From: Streptomyces lincolnensis
Lineage (GTDB): Bacteria > Actinomycetota > Actinomycetes > Streptomycetales > Streptomycetaceae
Length of the DNA stretch: 64,000 bases
Reading direction: 5' to 3'
Assembly (NCBI RefSeq): GCF_001685355.1
Contig: NZ_CP016438.1
Span: forward strand, 3,162,001 to 3,226,000
Both the position numbers and the translations under genes were made by a program. Positions 38,752 to 47,731 of the stretch are shown here, one piece after another. A model generated the notes under the pieces. That model worked only from the letters and a program-made list of their open reading frames with translations, did not search any database and had not been told where the DNA came from. Position 1 is the stretch's first letter, and each line of letters begins with the position of its first letter.

Positions 38752-38826
38752 CGCCACGTTCACGGATGGCGCCCGGGGCAACCTTCCTCAGGATCTCTTC
38801 AGCTCCGGTTCCCTACGGTGGCAGGC

Positions 38827-39483
38827 ATGACAGCCGCACCGCAGTGGATCAACGGGCTCATGGACACGCTCGGCGCGCCCGGCGCCGGTATCGCCATCGC
38901 CCTGGAGAACCTCTTCCCCCCGCTCCCGAGCGAGGTGATCCTGCCGCTCGCGGGATTCGCGGCGAGCACCGGACAGATGAACCTGTGGGCCGCCCTGCTG
39001 TGGACGACGGCGGGCTCGGTGGTGGGCGCACTGGCGCTCTACGGCGTCGGCGCGCTGCTCGGGCGTGACCGCACAGTGGCGATCGCCGCCCGGCTGCCGC
39101 TGGTGAAGGTCTCCGACATCGAGAAGACGGAGGCCTGGTTCCTCAGACACGGCACCAAGGCGGTCTTCTTCGGCCGGATGATCCCCATCTTCCGCAGCCT
39201 GATCTCCGTACCGGCCGGCGTCGAACGCATGCCGCTGCCCGTCTTCCTCGGTCTGACCACGCTGGGCAGCGCCATCTGGAACACGGTGTTCGTCCTCGCC
39301 GGGTACGCGCTGGGCGACAACTGGGCCCAGGTCACCGACATGGTCTCCGCCTACTCCAAGGTGGTCCTGGTGGCGGCCGCCCTGGCGCTGGCCGTCTTCG
39401 TCGTCGTACGGCTGCTGCGGCGCCCCGGATCGGGACGCCGCAGGTCGGGTGCGCCGCGCGAGAGCGAACCGGCGGGGCGTTAA
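38827..39483 (+). CDS. DedA/VTT-family membrane protein
   Basis: The 218-residue protein has the family core LENLFPPLPSEVILPLAGFAA, VGALALYGVGALLGRD, FFGRMIPIFRSLISVPAGVERMPLPVFL and a terminal helix. The conserved R-x-x-P-x-x-R-S motif of DedA is clear. It ends with TAA, which overlaps the stop (TTAA) of the convergent HAD gene. Confidence 0.93.
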   Translation: MTAAPQWINGLMDTLGAPGAGIAIALENLFPPLPSEVILPLAGFAASTGQMNLWAALLWTTAGSVVGALALYGVGALLGRDRTVAIAARLPLVKVSDIEKTEAWFLRHGTKAVFFGRMIPIFRSLISVPAGVERMPLPVFLGLTTLGSAIWNTVFVLAGYALGDNWAQVTDMVSAYSKVVLVAAALALAVFVVVRLLRRPGSGRRRSGAPRESEPAGR

Positions 39484-40313
39484 CCGGTTCGGGCCTCCCG
39501 GCCGGTCCGGGCCTCCCGCAGGAACTCCCGCAGGATCCGCTCCCCCGCCAGCACCCCCCGCTCGGGCAGCGCGCTGATCGCCGGGGCGGTCCATGCGGCG
39601 TCGGCGAGTTCGCCGTGGCCGGGGCGCCAGCCCTTGTCGGCGGCGAGGAGGAGGTCGGCGTCGAGGAGGGAGTCGCCGGCGGCGAGGGTCAGTTCGGCCC
39701 CGGTGCGGCGGGCGACCTCGCGCATGGCGGCGCTCTTGGTGAGCGGCTTGGGGACGGCGTAGATCTTGCGGCCCTGGAGGGAGACCGTCCAGCCGCGGTT
39801 CTCCGCCCAGACGGCGAGCTCCTTCACCCAGTCCTCGGGGAGCAGTTCGCGCTCGACGACCAGGTAGGCGAAGAGGTCCTCGGCGATGCGGTGCTTGCGC
39901 ACCCACAGCGGGTCGGCGGACGTCATCAGGTGCTCGCGGACCTCGTCCAGCGGCGCGCACTCCTCGGCGAGCCGGGCCTGCACGCGCGCGTGCCAGTCGG
40001 CGTCGGTGACGCCGTCGACGAGCAGGTGCCCGCCGTTGGCGCAGATCGCGTACGTCGGGGCGGGGCCCGGCAGGTTGATGCGCTGGTACTGCTTGCGGGT
40101 GCGCGTGGTCGTGGGGACGAAGACGGCCGCGTCCCCGAGTTCGGTGAGCAGTTCGGCCGAGGTCTCGGTCATGAACGACAGCGGCCTGCTCTCGTGCACC
40201 TCGACGCACAGCAGCCTGGGCGCCCGGGCGTCCGGCATGGTCAGCGCGAGGGCCGCGGCGGAGTAGATGAGCGTACGGTCGAGATCGCTCGCGACGAGCA
40301 CCGGTGCCGGCAT
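39480..40313 (-). CDS. HAD phosphatase of the Ter-associated biosynthetic module
   Basis: The 277-residue Cof/sucrose-phosphatase-type HAD has motif I LVASDLDRTLIYS, the TTRTRKQYQRI motif II region, a large C2 cap, a KPLTKSAAMREVA lysine and LAAGDSLLDADLLLAAD motif IV. It is the last gene of an operon with the PRTase fusion (TGATG one-base overlap) and the C-C lyase. HAD phosphatases of this type are a fixed part of the Ter-linked nucleoside-like pathway, presumably removing a phosphate from the product. Confidence 0.88.
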   Translation of the reverse strand: MPAPVLVASDLDRTLIYSAAALALTMPDARAPRLLCVEVHESRPLSFMTETSAELLTELGDAAVFVPTTTRTRKQYQRINLPGPAPTYAICANGGHLLVDGVTDADWHARVQARLAEECAPLDEVREHLMTSADPLWVRKHRIAEDLFAYLVVERELLPEDWVKELAVWAENRGWTVSLQGRKIYAVPKPLTKSAAMREVARRTGAELTLAAGDSLLDADLLLAADKGWRPGHGELADAAWTAPAISALPERGVLAGERILREFLREARTGREARTG

Positions 40314-42787
40314 CAGACGTTCACCGCCCGGCCGTCGGCGCCCGTGGCGCCCCGCGTGTACTTGGGGTGGATCAACCCCACGCAGGTGTACGGGAGTTCG
40401 GCGACCTCTTCCACCGGGACACCTCTCTGTTCGGCGAGCAGTCGGACATGGTCGAGGTCGGCGCCCGCGCCGGCCTTCGCGAGGATCTTCCAGGGCACCC
40501 GGCGCAGCAGCACGCGGGTGGTCTCGCCGACGCCGGGCTTGACGAGGTTGACGTCGTGGATGCCGTACTCCTCGCTGATGCGCTCCACGGCCGCCCAGCC
40601 CTCCCAGGTCGGGGCGCGGTCGCCGGACAGCAGTTCCTTGGTCTGCGCGTCGACGGCGTCCACGACCTCGGGGAAGCGGCCGGCGACCGCGTCCAGGAAG
40701 GCCACCGACACGTCGGCTCCGGCGAGTTCGCGGTAGAACTTCGCGCCGTGGAAGTCGTCGGCGCCGACCAGGTCCGCGCGCAGGACGGTGCGTGAGATCA
40801 GGCCGGAGACCGTGGAGTTGAGGCACGCGGACGGGATCAGGAAGTCCTCGCGGGTGCCGTACGTCCGCACGCACGAGCCGGGGTCGGCGAGTACCGCGAT
40901 CTCCGGGTCGAAGCCGGTGATGCCGTCGGAGTCCTCGAACTCCTTGACGGCGTCGGCGAGTTCGCGGGTGATGGCACCCTTGCCGGTCCAGCCGTCGACG
41001 AAGACGACGTCCCGGGGGTCGTGGTGGGCGGCCAGCCAGCGCAGGGCGTTGGCGTCGATGCCCCGGCCGCGCACGATCGACACGGCGTAGTGGGGCAGGT
41101 CCAGGCCGTGCCGGAACTGGGCCCAGCGGCGCATCAGCACGCCGACGGGCGTACCGGCGCGGGCCAGCGAGACGAGCACGGGCCGCGGGGACCGCTCGGC
41201 GAGGACGAGTTCGGTGACCGCGCCGACCGCCTGCGCGATCCGCCCCGCCGATGTCTCCAGCGCCGCGTGGAACAGCTCCTGGTACTGCTCGCTCGGCTGG
41301 TACTCCACCGGCAGCGACTCCGCGTAGTGCGCGCCGCCGCTCTGGATGGCCTCCTCGCGCTCCTCGGTCGGCGCCTCCAGCGTCACGTCCGAGAGGTCCT
41401 GGAGCAGCCAGCCGACCTCCTCGGGGGCGTACGAGGAGAAGGCGGGGCCTCGGAGGGGCTCGGGGAGCATGGAGGGCCTTTCGGGGGTGTGGCTGGGGAC
41501 GACCACGAGGACGACCTGCTCGGTGTGTGCGGCGAGTTGGGCCAGGAGGCCGTCGGGGGCGTGCAGTTCGGGGGTGTCGGCGGTGGAGTCGACCACGGCG
41601 ATCACGGCGTCGAAGCCGGCGCCCGCGATGTTGTAGGCGTAGCGGTCGCCGGGGCCGTCGGCGGGGGTGTCGTGGGCCGGGAAGGTGATGCGGCTGCGGA
41701 TCGCGTAGCCCGGGTCGTCCACGGCGAGTACGGGTGAGCGGGTGGTGGTGGAGTAGGTGACCTGGGCGTCTGTGGTCTGCTCCAGCTGGTGGGCCAGGCG
41801 GAGAGGGATGTACATCAGCTCTTCGAAGCCGAGGATGTGTACGCGGTGGGCTGTGGCGGGGAGGGCTTGTGCGAGGTGGGCCGCCATTGGGGGGAGGGCG
41901 GCTTCCAGGCGTATTCGGTGGGCCGGGGTGAAGCCGTGGCGGCCGCCGTCGGGGAGGCCGTGGGGCCAGTGGAGGTCGATCCGCTTGATTGTTCGCTGCG
42001 GGCCGGTGGGGGTTGATCGCGCAGTTCCCCGCGCCCCTGAGTGAGGCATCTCGAACCGCGCTACGAGGGCCTGGCCCTTCTCCAGTACCCCTTCGGGCAG
42101 GTGCACCGTGCCCGACGCCGCTGCCACCAGGTCCACCCTCGCGTCTATCTCCCGGGCGAAGGCGTCCAGGCGGTCCGCGTCCTTCGGTGAGCGCATGTCG
42201 ACCAGGGCTACGACGACGTACCGCCCTCGCGGGTAGCGCGCGTGCAGGTCGCGGATCGTGTTGAGGATCGTGTTGCCCGTGGAGAACTCGTCGTCGACGA
42301 GGACGAGGGGGCCGTCGCCGGAGAGGAGGCCGGGATTCTCCGGGAGGAGCAGGTGTGACGTGGCGTGGGAGTGGGACTCCTCGAAGCCGCCTGCCGGGGT
42401 GAGGCCCGGGACCGGGCGGCGGGTGGAGTGGAGGTAGGGGGCGAGACCGATGCCGTCGGCGACACAGTGGCCGAGGCCGGTGGCGGTCTCGGCGTAGCCG
42501 AGGACGACCGCGCGGCTCGCCTCCTCGGTGCCCAGCAGCTCCCGCACCCGGCGACCGAGGGCGAGCCCGTGGTCGTAGACCACACGCGGTGACTGGGGTA
42601 CGTGCTTGCCGAGGACGTGGGAGACGAGCAGGTGGGCCCGCTTGGGGTTGCGGCGCAGGGCCAGCCCCAGCAGGTCGGTCAGCTGATCGTCGCCCACGAG
42701 TTCGACGCCGAGCCGTTCGGCCACCCACGTCCCGGACCAGACCCCGTCCGGTCCCGGCCGGCCCCCGTCGTTCACTGCCTTGTTCAT
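40313..42787 (-). CDS. PRTase_2 - TRSP - StiP(PRTase_1) - PELOTA fusion, Ter-associated
   Basis: The 824-residue protein combines four domains. A phosphoribosyltransferase (about 15-260) has the PRPP loop LVLVDDEFSTGNT. A TRSP domain (about 275-420) shows its name motif in STTTRSPV. A StiP/PRTase_1 domain (about 430-700) opens with FSSYAPEEVGWLLQDL and has VFVDGWTGKGAI and the conserved Cys in IPSACLNSTVSG. A short PELOTA RNA-binding domain closes it (LLRRVPWKILAKAG to YTCVGLIHPKYTRG). In many bacteria this is two genes. Comparative work on Ter systems predicts a nucleoside-like metabolite; the chemistry is unproven. A REP-like element encodes part of the linker before TRSP. The ATG at 42787 follows AAGGGA. 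Confidence 0.88.
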   Translation of the reverse strand: MNKAVNDGGRPGPDGVWSGTWVAERLGVELVGDDQLTDLLGLALRRNPKRAHLLVSHVLGKHVPQSPRVVYDHGLALGRRVRELLGTEEASRAVVLGYAETATGLGHCVADGIGLAPYLHSTRRPVPGLTPAGGFEESHSHATSHLLLPENPGLLSGDGPLVLVDDEFSTGNTILNTIRDLHARYPRGRYVVVALVDMRSPKDADRLDAFAREIDARVDLVAAASGTVHLPEGVLEKGQALVARFEMPHSGARGTARSTPTGPQRTIKRIDLHWPHGLPDGGRHGFTPAHRIRLEAALPPMAAHLAQALPATAHRVHILGFEELMYIPLRLAHQLEQTTDAQVTYSTTTRSPVLAVDDPGYAIRSRITFPAHDTPADGPGDRYAYNIAGAGFDAVIAVVDSTADTPELHAPDGLLAQLAAHTEQVVLVVVPSHTPERPSMLPEPLRGPAFSSYAPEEVGWLLQDLSDVTLEAPTEEREEAIQSGGAHYAESLPVEYQPSEQYQELFHAALETSAGRIAQAVGAVTELVLAERSPRPVLVSLARAGTPVGVLMRRWAQFRHGLDLPHYAVSIVRGRGIDANALRWLAAHHDPRDVVFVDGWTGKGAITRELADAVKEFEDSDGITGFDPEIAVLADPGSCVRTYGTREDFLIPSACLNSTVSGLISRTVLRADLVGADDFHGAKFYRELAGADVSVAFLDAVAGRFPEVVDAVDAQTKELLSGDRAPTWEGWAAVERISEEYGIHDVNLVKPGVGETTRVLLRRVPWKILAKAGAGADLDHVRLLAEQRGVPVEEVAELPYTCVGLIHPKYTRGATGADGRAVNV
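41991..42041 (+). repeat. REP-like element copy 2, inside the PRTase fusion gene
   Basis: 51 bp align without gaps to 6691-6741, with the last 25 bp identical. Here they are read antisense in frame, coding SGARGTARSTPTGPQRTIK at the PRTase_2/TRSP boundary. Elsewhere this element is intergenic. Confidence 0.75.
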
Positions 42788-42812
42788 GCGTCCCTTGGTG
42801 TTCGGCGTTGAT

Positions 42813-43979
42813 TCAGCCGGGGATTCCGGCGGCGAGGAGCTCCACGAAGCCGATGTCCTCGTTGGCCACACCGAAGACCTCGGCGCGCAGCAGGGTCCGC
42901 TCGGCCCAGGCGCGGTGCGGCTTCACTTCATTCATTTTGTTCGTGTACTGCGACCTGAGCACCCCGCCACCGCCGCGCTCCGGCCGCAGGATGTCCTGGG
43001 CGTCACTGAACTCCTCGTGGCTGACCACGGAGAGTGCGTGCACGGGCAGCACGTGGGAGGGGTGGATGCAGGTCTTGCCGAGCAGGCCGTTGGCCTGGTC
43101 GAGGGAGATCTCGCGGAGCAGCCCGTCCATGGCGTGCTCGATGAGCGCCTCGCGCAGTTCCTCGGCCTGGCCCTCCAGGAAGGGGCTGCGGCGCAGCTGG
43201 GGCTTGAACATGCGCTCCTGGACGCGGAAGTACTCCCACACCGGCCCGGTCACCGTGAACCCGGTGCCGTCGGCCCGGCCCAGCATGTTCACCACGTCGG
43301 CGATGACCGAGGCGACGATCTGGACGTCCCAGGCGGTCATGTCGGGGGCGCGGCGCAGGCCGTAGGAGGAGCAGAAGTCGGTCACGCCGAGGCGGAGGGC
43401 CAGCACGCGGTCGCGGTACTTGTCGACGGCGCGGGCGATGCCCTCCAGGGTCTCCACCCGGGACTCGCGGTACATCAGCTCGGGCGACTCCAGCACGGGC
43501 ATGGCGAACAGCCGGCGTCCGCTCGCCGCCTCGGCGCCGGAGAGGGCCTCCAGGAAGGAGATGCCGCGCTCTTCGGTGAACTTCGGCAGCACGAATCCGG
43601 ACAGCAGCCGGACGGCGGGGCCGAGCCGGCGGACGAGGTCGGGGATCTGCCGGGGGGAGCGGACCCGGATGAACAGCAGCGGGAGATCGGTGCCCGCGCG
43701 TGTGGCGAGGTCCCTGAACTGCCGTACGAGGTTCTCCTCGGCCTCCGCGACGTCCTCGTCGCCGATCGAGTCCTCCAGGCACAGCACCATCGAGACCACG
43801 CCGCGTCCGGTCTGCTTGACGATGTCGTCGGCGAGCCGGGGCCGGGTGGCCGGACTGTAGAGCGTGGCGCCGAGGGCCGCGGAGAGCAGCCGGGCCGGGG
43901 AGTCGGCGGTGAACTCGCAGGGCTGCTGGTGGAACAGGCGCTGCCGCACCTCAGGGGCGATGTGCCCGAAATGACGCAT
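42813..43979 (-). CDS. HpcH/HpaI-citrate-lyase-like TIM-barrel C-C bond lyase, Ter-associated
   Basis: The 388-residue protein resembles citrate-lyase beta/HpcH aldolases: VVSMVLCLEDSIGDEDV, PLLFIRVRSPRQI (substrate Arg), SGFVLPKF, MPVLESPELMYRE (metal Glu), ALRLGVTDFCSSYGLRR (metal Asp) and GLLGKTCIHPSHV. It matches the C-C_Bond_Lyase family found only with Ter genes. It is the first gene of the operon, 25 bp before the PRTase fusion. The ATG follows GGGGGAG; an upstream extension to 44129 is unsupported. Confidence 0.88.
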   Translation of the reverse strand: MRHFGHIAPEVRQRLFHQQPCEFTADSPARLLSAALGATLYSPATRPRLADDIVKQTGRGVVSMVLCLEDSIGDEDVAEAEENLVRQFRDLATRAGTDLPLLFIRVRSPRQIPDLVRRLGPAVRLLSGFVLPKFTEERGISFLEALSGAEAASGRRLFAMPVLESPELMYRESRVETLEGIARAVDKYRDRVLALRLGVTDFCSSYGLRRAPDMTAWDVQIVASVIADVVNMLGRADGTGFTVTGPVWEYFRVQERMFKPQLRRSPFLEGQAEELREALIEHAMDGLLREISLDQANGLLGKTCIHPSHVLPVHALSVVSHEEFSDAQDILRPERGGGGVLRSQYTNKMNEVKPHRAWAERTLLRAEVFGVANEDIGFVELLAAGIPG

Positions 43980-44130
43980 AGAGCTCCCCCGTGTTGACTG
44001 AGCGTCCCCTGTGACCGATTCACAGGTGGCCGGTAATAGTACGTAGGGACCCGTGTCGGGGGTTCCCGCAGGGCATGAATTTCTGGTAACGCGGACGAAC
44101 ACAGCCGAACAAGGCGGTATCGCCACCATG

Positions 44131-44168
44131 ACGACACCCCGGGGGATCCGGTACCCCCACGTTGTCGT
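44131..44168. promoter_or_regulatory. Two-part hairpin upstream of the plus-strand terD-like gene
   Basis: ACGACA pairs with TGTCGT and, inside, GGGGG with CCCCC, separated by a symmetric 4x4 loop, 30 nt before the TerD-like ATG. It may be an operator or mRNA structure of the divergent promoter region 43980-44197. Confidence 0.4.
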
Positions 44169-44197
44169 GACCAGGACCGAGAGGGCAGGATGGCCGT

Positions 44198-45007
44198 ATG
44201 ACGCACGCGATGCTGAAGGGGTCGAACGTCCCGCTCAGGACCACCACGGTACGCGCCGTGCTGCGCTGGGCGCCCGGGCAGGGGGTCCCGGTCGTCGACG
44301 CCTCGGCACTGCTCCTCGGCCCCGACGGTCGTGTGCGATCCGACGAGGACTTCGTCTTCTACAACCAGCCCCGGCACCCTTCCGGGAAGGTCTGGCTCCT
44401 CGGCAAGAAGCGAATGGCCGAGGGTCCCACCGACACGATCCAGACAGATCTGGCCGGTGTCGAGGCCGACGTCAGCCAGATTCTTCTGGTCGCGTCGGCG
44501 GACGGCGCCTCGTTCGACCGGGTCCAGGGTCTGCGCATTCTGCTGTACGACGCCACGGTCGCCGAGGGCGAGCCGCTGGCCTACTTCGACATCAAGCCGG
44601 AGACCGGTCAGGAGACCGCCCTGATCTGCGGCGAGCTGTACCGCCGCGGTGAGGGCTGGAAGTTCCGCGCGCTGGGCGAGGGCTATCTGAACGGCCTCCA
44701 GGGTCTGGCGACCGACTACGGCATCTCGGTGGACGAGTCGGAGGGCCTGGACTCCCCGGCCGCTCCCGACGGGCTCGCGACGACCGTCGTCCCGCCGTCC
44801 CCCGCCACTCAGCAGGCCTCGGAGATCTCCCAGCCCCTCCCTCCGGAACAGCCGACGGTCGTCCCCGCCCAGCCGGCCTACGGCTACCCCCAGCAGCCCG
44901 CCGCGGCGACGGCCCAGCCGGCTTACGGCTACCCGCCGGCGGTCTCAACCCTCCCGGACCCGGACTTCCGGCTGCCCCCGCAGGGCCCCCAGTTCATCGG
45001 ACGGTAG
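44198..45007 (+). CDS. TerD-family protein with Pro/Tyr-rich tail
   Basis: The 269-residue protein has an N-terminal TerD domain (1-185) with [28 protein letters not shown] and [24 protein letters not shown]. The tail 200-269 is Pro/Gln/Ala-rich with two QPAYGYP repeats and looks disordered. TerD proteins bind Ca2+ and act in stress, tellurite and phage-resistance responses. It is divergent from the lyase-PRTase-HAD operon and convergent with the TerA-like gene. Confidence 0.92.
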   Translation: MTHAMLKGSNVPLRTTTVRAVLRWAPGQGVPVVDASALLLGPDGRVRSDEDFVFYNQPRHPSGKVWLLGKKRMAEGPTDTIQTDLAGVEADVSQILLVASADGASFDRVQGLRILLYDATVAEGEPLAYFDIKPETGQETALICGELYRRGEGWKFRALGEGYLNGLQGLATDYGISVDESEGLDSPAAPDGLATTVVPPSPATQQASEISQPLPPEQPTVVPAQPAYGYPQQPAAATAQPAYGYPPAVSTLPDPDFRLPPQGPQFIGR

Positions 45008-45030
45008 GTGCGGCGGGCCGGGAGCGGGCG

Positions 45031-45768
45031 TCAGCGCTCGGCCTTCGCCTTGTAGCCCCGCCCCCACTGCAACCCCCACCCGTACAAGCGGTCCAGTTCC
45101 CCCTGGAACCCGTACACGAAGCGCACCTCGCGCCGGACGACCAGCTCACCCTTCACGTTCTCGATCATCACCACCGCGCAGGACCGCGCCTGCGGATGCC
45201 GTTCGTCGAGATGTATCTCGATCCGCGGTCCGTTGCTCGGGTACAGCGTGACGATGGCGTGCGTACGGTCGAACGCCGGCGTCTGGTCGTAGATGTACAC
45301 GAACACCAGCAGCCGCTTGATGGCGTCCTTGTGGTCGAGGTTGACGTACATCGTCTCCCCGGACGCCGACCCGAACCGGTCGTCCCCGCTGAGCTTCACG
45401 TACGGCGCCTCGTTGGTGTCCCCGAGGAACCCGCCCAGCGGCTGTACGACGCCCTTCGTGCCGTCGGCCAGTTCGTACAGGCAGCCCAGGTCGAGGTCGA
45501 CGTTGACCATGCTCTGGCTGTGCCCGAGGACCTCGGGCGGTTTGAGCGCCTTGAAGGGGTGCCGCAGCAGGCTCTCCCGCTGGGACCCGCCCAGGTCGGA
45601 GGTCCGCATCCGCCAGGCCAGGTTGATGCGCAGATGCCCGGTGGCCGCGCCCTGTTTGGTGAGGGAGACCTGGCTGTGCCGTTTGGTCAGTTCGATGGCG
45701 TTGGTGGCGGCGTTTCCCGAGTCGAAGTCGGTCTCGCGGCCGCGCCAGAGTCCGTCGAAGAAGCCCAT
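45031..45768 (-). CDS. TerD-superfamily protein, TerA-like
   Basis: The 245-residue protein keeps a TerD-type beta-sandwich pattern: NAIELTKRHSQVSLTKQG, VNVDLDLGCLYELADG, ADGTKGVVQPLG, DDRFGSASGETMYVNLDH, RLLVFVYIYDQTPAFDRTHAIV and a Trp-rich end YGWGLQWGRGYKA. The Ca2+-type DxDLD stretch (VDLDLG) is shorter than in TerD. It most resembles TerA-like members of tellurite clusters. The ATG follows GGGGCGGG. Confidence 0.85.
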   Translation of the reverse strand: MGFFDGLWRGRETDFDSGNAATNAIELTKRHSQVSLTKQGAATGHLRINLAWRMRTSDLGGSQRESLLRHPFKALKPPEVLGHSQSMVNVDLDLGCLYELADGTKGVVQPLGGFLGDTNEAPYVKLSGDDRFGSASGETMYVNLDHKDAIKRLLVFVYIYDQTPAFDRTHAIVTLYPSNGPRIEIHLDERHPQARSCAVVMIENVKGELVVRREVRFVYGFQGELDRLYGWGLQWGRGYKAKAER

Positions 45769-45862
45769 TCCCGCCCCACTTCGCTGTCAGCGCCCGAGGG
45801 GGCGGCACCGGGAGTCGTCCCCGACACCGCCCCGCTCAGAGCGTTCCTCACGCAGAAGCTGA

Positions 45863-47011
45863 TCACACCCCGGACGAGACCTCAGTCTTGTCGTCCGAGC
45901 CCGCCGCTTTTCCCTCTGCGGCCGCGATCGCCTTGTTGCGGCGGACGGAGGACCAGAAGGACCAGGCGATCAGGATCACGCCGATCGAGCCGGTGATGAG
46001 CTCGTGGATCTCGTACTGGATGGTGACCAGCAGGATCATGGCGAGGGCGCCGATCGCGTAGTGCGCGCCGTGCTCCAGGTAGACGTACTCGTCGAGGGTG
46101 CCCTGGCGGACCAGGTAGACGGTCAGCGACCGGACGTACATGGCGCCGATGCCGAGGCCCAGCGCCATCAGGACGATGTCGTTGGTGATGGCGAAGGCGC
46201 CGATGACGCCGTCGAAGGAGAACGACGCGTCCAGGACCTCCAGGTAGAGGAACATGAAGAACGCGGCCTTGCCGACCATGACGACCGCCGACTTGGGCTT
46301 GCCCTCGCGCTCGGCCTTCTCCTCGGCCTCGTGCTCGCGCTCCTCCTCCTCTTCGAGCTTGTCCTCGAAGAAGCCGGAGAGACCGCCCACGATCATGTAG
46401 GTGATCAGGCCCGCGATACCGGAGAGCAGGACCGTCTCCGCCTTGTCGGCGTGGGTGCCGCCGTGCTGGTGGGCGTGGGTGGCGAAGGTCATCGCGGAGA
46501 TCATCAGCACGATCAGGGCGATGCAGACCGACAGCATGTCGATCTTGCCGAGCTTGGCGAGCGGCCGCTCCAGCCAGCCGAGCCACTTGATGTCCCGGTC
46601 CTCGAAGATGAAGTCGAGGAAGATCATCAGCAGGAACATACCGCCGAAGGCGGCGATCGACGGGTGGGCGTCCGTCACCAGCTGCTGGTAGCGGTCCTTG
46701 TCGGTGAGGGCGAGGTCGACGGCCTCGATCGGCCCCATCGAGGCGCTGACCGCCACGATGACGACGGGGAAGACCAGTCGCATGCCGAAGACCGCGATGA
46801 GGATGCCGATCGTGAGGAAGATCTTCTGCCAGAAGGCACTCATCTTCTTCAGGATCCCGGCGTTGACCACCGCGTTGTCGAACGAGAGGGAGATCTCGAG
46901 GACGGAAAGGATCGCCACGACACCGAAGGCGGTCCACCCCCCGTAGAAGACCGCCGCGACGAGGCCGAGCGCGGTGACCGCGAACGACCAGCCGAAGGTT
47001 TTCAGAACCAC
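45863..47011 (-). CDS. TerC-superfamily integral membrane protein (DUF475)
   Basis: The 382-residue protein has about 9 helices with the family SLSFDNAVVNAGILKKM near residue 42 and a second half EVLDASFSFDGVIGAF; the acidic residues in these repeats are the presumed metal site. A long acidic cytoplasmic loop (KLEEEEEREHEAEEKAEREG) separates the halves. TerC proteins work with TerD and are related to Mn2+ exporters. It starts at GTG 47011 with GAGG 12 nt upstream. Confidence 0.92.
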   Translation of the reverse strand: MVLKTFGWSFAVTALGLVAAVFYGGWTAFGVVAILSVLEISLSFDNAVVNAGILKKMSAFWQKIFLTIGILIAVFGMRLVFPVVIVAVSASMGPIEAVDLALTDKDRYQQLVTDAHPSIAAFGGMFLLMIFLDFIFEDRDIKWLGWLERPLAKLGKIDMLSVCIALIVLMISAMTFATHAHQHGGTHADKAETVLLSGIAGLITYMIVGGLSGFFEDKLEEEEEREHEAEEKAEREGKPKSAVVMVGKAAFFMFLYLEVLDASFSFDGVIGAFAITNDIVLMALGLGIGAMYVRSLTVYLVRQGTLDEYVYLEHGAHYAIGALAMILLVTIQYEIHELITGSIGVILIAWSFWSSVRRNKAIAAAEGKAAGSDDKTEVSSGV

Positions 47012-47060
47012 TGGCTACCCAATCCTCTAAGTACGGATCTCTACCACGCCGTACTCGGCT

Positions 47061-47636
47061 TTACGAAACATTGACTCCGAAGTCTAGAGCGATGCCCCGC
47101 AGCCCCGACGCGTACCCCTGGCCGACCGCCCTGAACTTCCACTCGCCCTGATGGCGATAGACCTCGCCGAAGATCATCGCGGTCTCGGTGGAAGCGTCCT
47201 CGGAGAGGTCGTACCGGGCGAGTTCCTGGCCGTCGGCCTGGTTGACCACGCGGATGAAGGCGTTGCTGACCTGGCCGAAGGTCTGGCCGCGCTCGTCGGC
47301 CATGTGGATGGAGACGGGAAAGATGATCTTGTCGCACTGTGGCGGCACCTTGGAGAGGTCGATCAGCAGCGATTCGTCGTCGCCGTCGCCCTCACCGGTG
47401 AGGTTGTCACCGGTGTGCTCGACCGAGCCGTCCGGACTCTTGAGCTGGTTGTAGAAGATGAACCACTCGTCCCCCATCACCCGTCCGCTCGTGCACATCA
47501 GTGCGCTGGCGTCGAGGTCGAAGTCGGCTCCGGTGGTGGATCGAGCGTCCCAGCCGAGCCCGATCATCACCTGGGTGAGATTGGGTGCGGCCTTGGACAG
47601 GGAGACGTTGCCTCCCTTGGCGAGCGTGACGCCCAT
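47061..47636 (-). CDS. TerD-family calcium-binding stress protein
   Basis: The 191-residue protein is a canonical Ter[30 protein letters not shown] (first Ca2+ site), [28 protein letters not shown] (second acidic site), [21 protein letters not shown] and the end [14 protein letters not shown]. It is a tandem paralogue of the next gene upstream, separated by a strong hairpin. Confidence 0.95.
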   Translation of the reverse strand: MGVTLAKGGNVSLSKAAPNLTQVMIGLGWDARSTTGADFDLDASALMCTSGRVMGDEWFIFYNQLKSPDGSVEHTGDNLTGEGDGDDESLLIDLSKVPPQCDKIIFPVSIHMADERGQTFGQVSNAFIRVVNQADGQELARYDLSEDASTETAMIFGEVYRHQGEWKFRAVGQGYASGLRGIALDFGVNVS

Positions 47637-47681
47637 TGCGCTGGTCCCTCCCCGATACGGTGCTGCTTCTGTTGTCCTGCG

Positions 47682-47718
47682 CGTCCGGCGCCGCACGCAA
47701 ACCGTGCGGCGCCGGACG
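47682..47718 (-). terminator. Perfect 16-bp hairpin between the tandem terD genes
   Basis: CGTCCGGCGCCGCACG and CGTGCGGCGCCGGACG pair perfectly around a 5-nt loop, 13 bp after the first TerD stop and 46 bp before the second start. It probably terminates or attenuates transcription between the paralogues, or stabilises the upstream mRNA. Confidence 0.85.
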
Positions 47719-47731
47719 AAGACCCGCAAGA

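Noticed and set aside
40314-42728. An apparent ~800-residue N-terminal extension of the HAD gene
   Set aside because: It is an out-of-frame reading of the PRTase fusion; the HAD start is at 40313 with a TGATG overlap.
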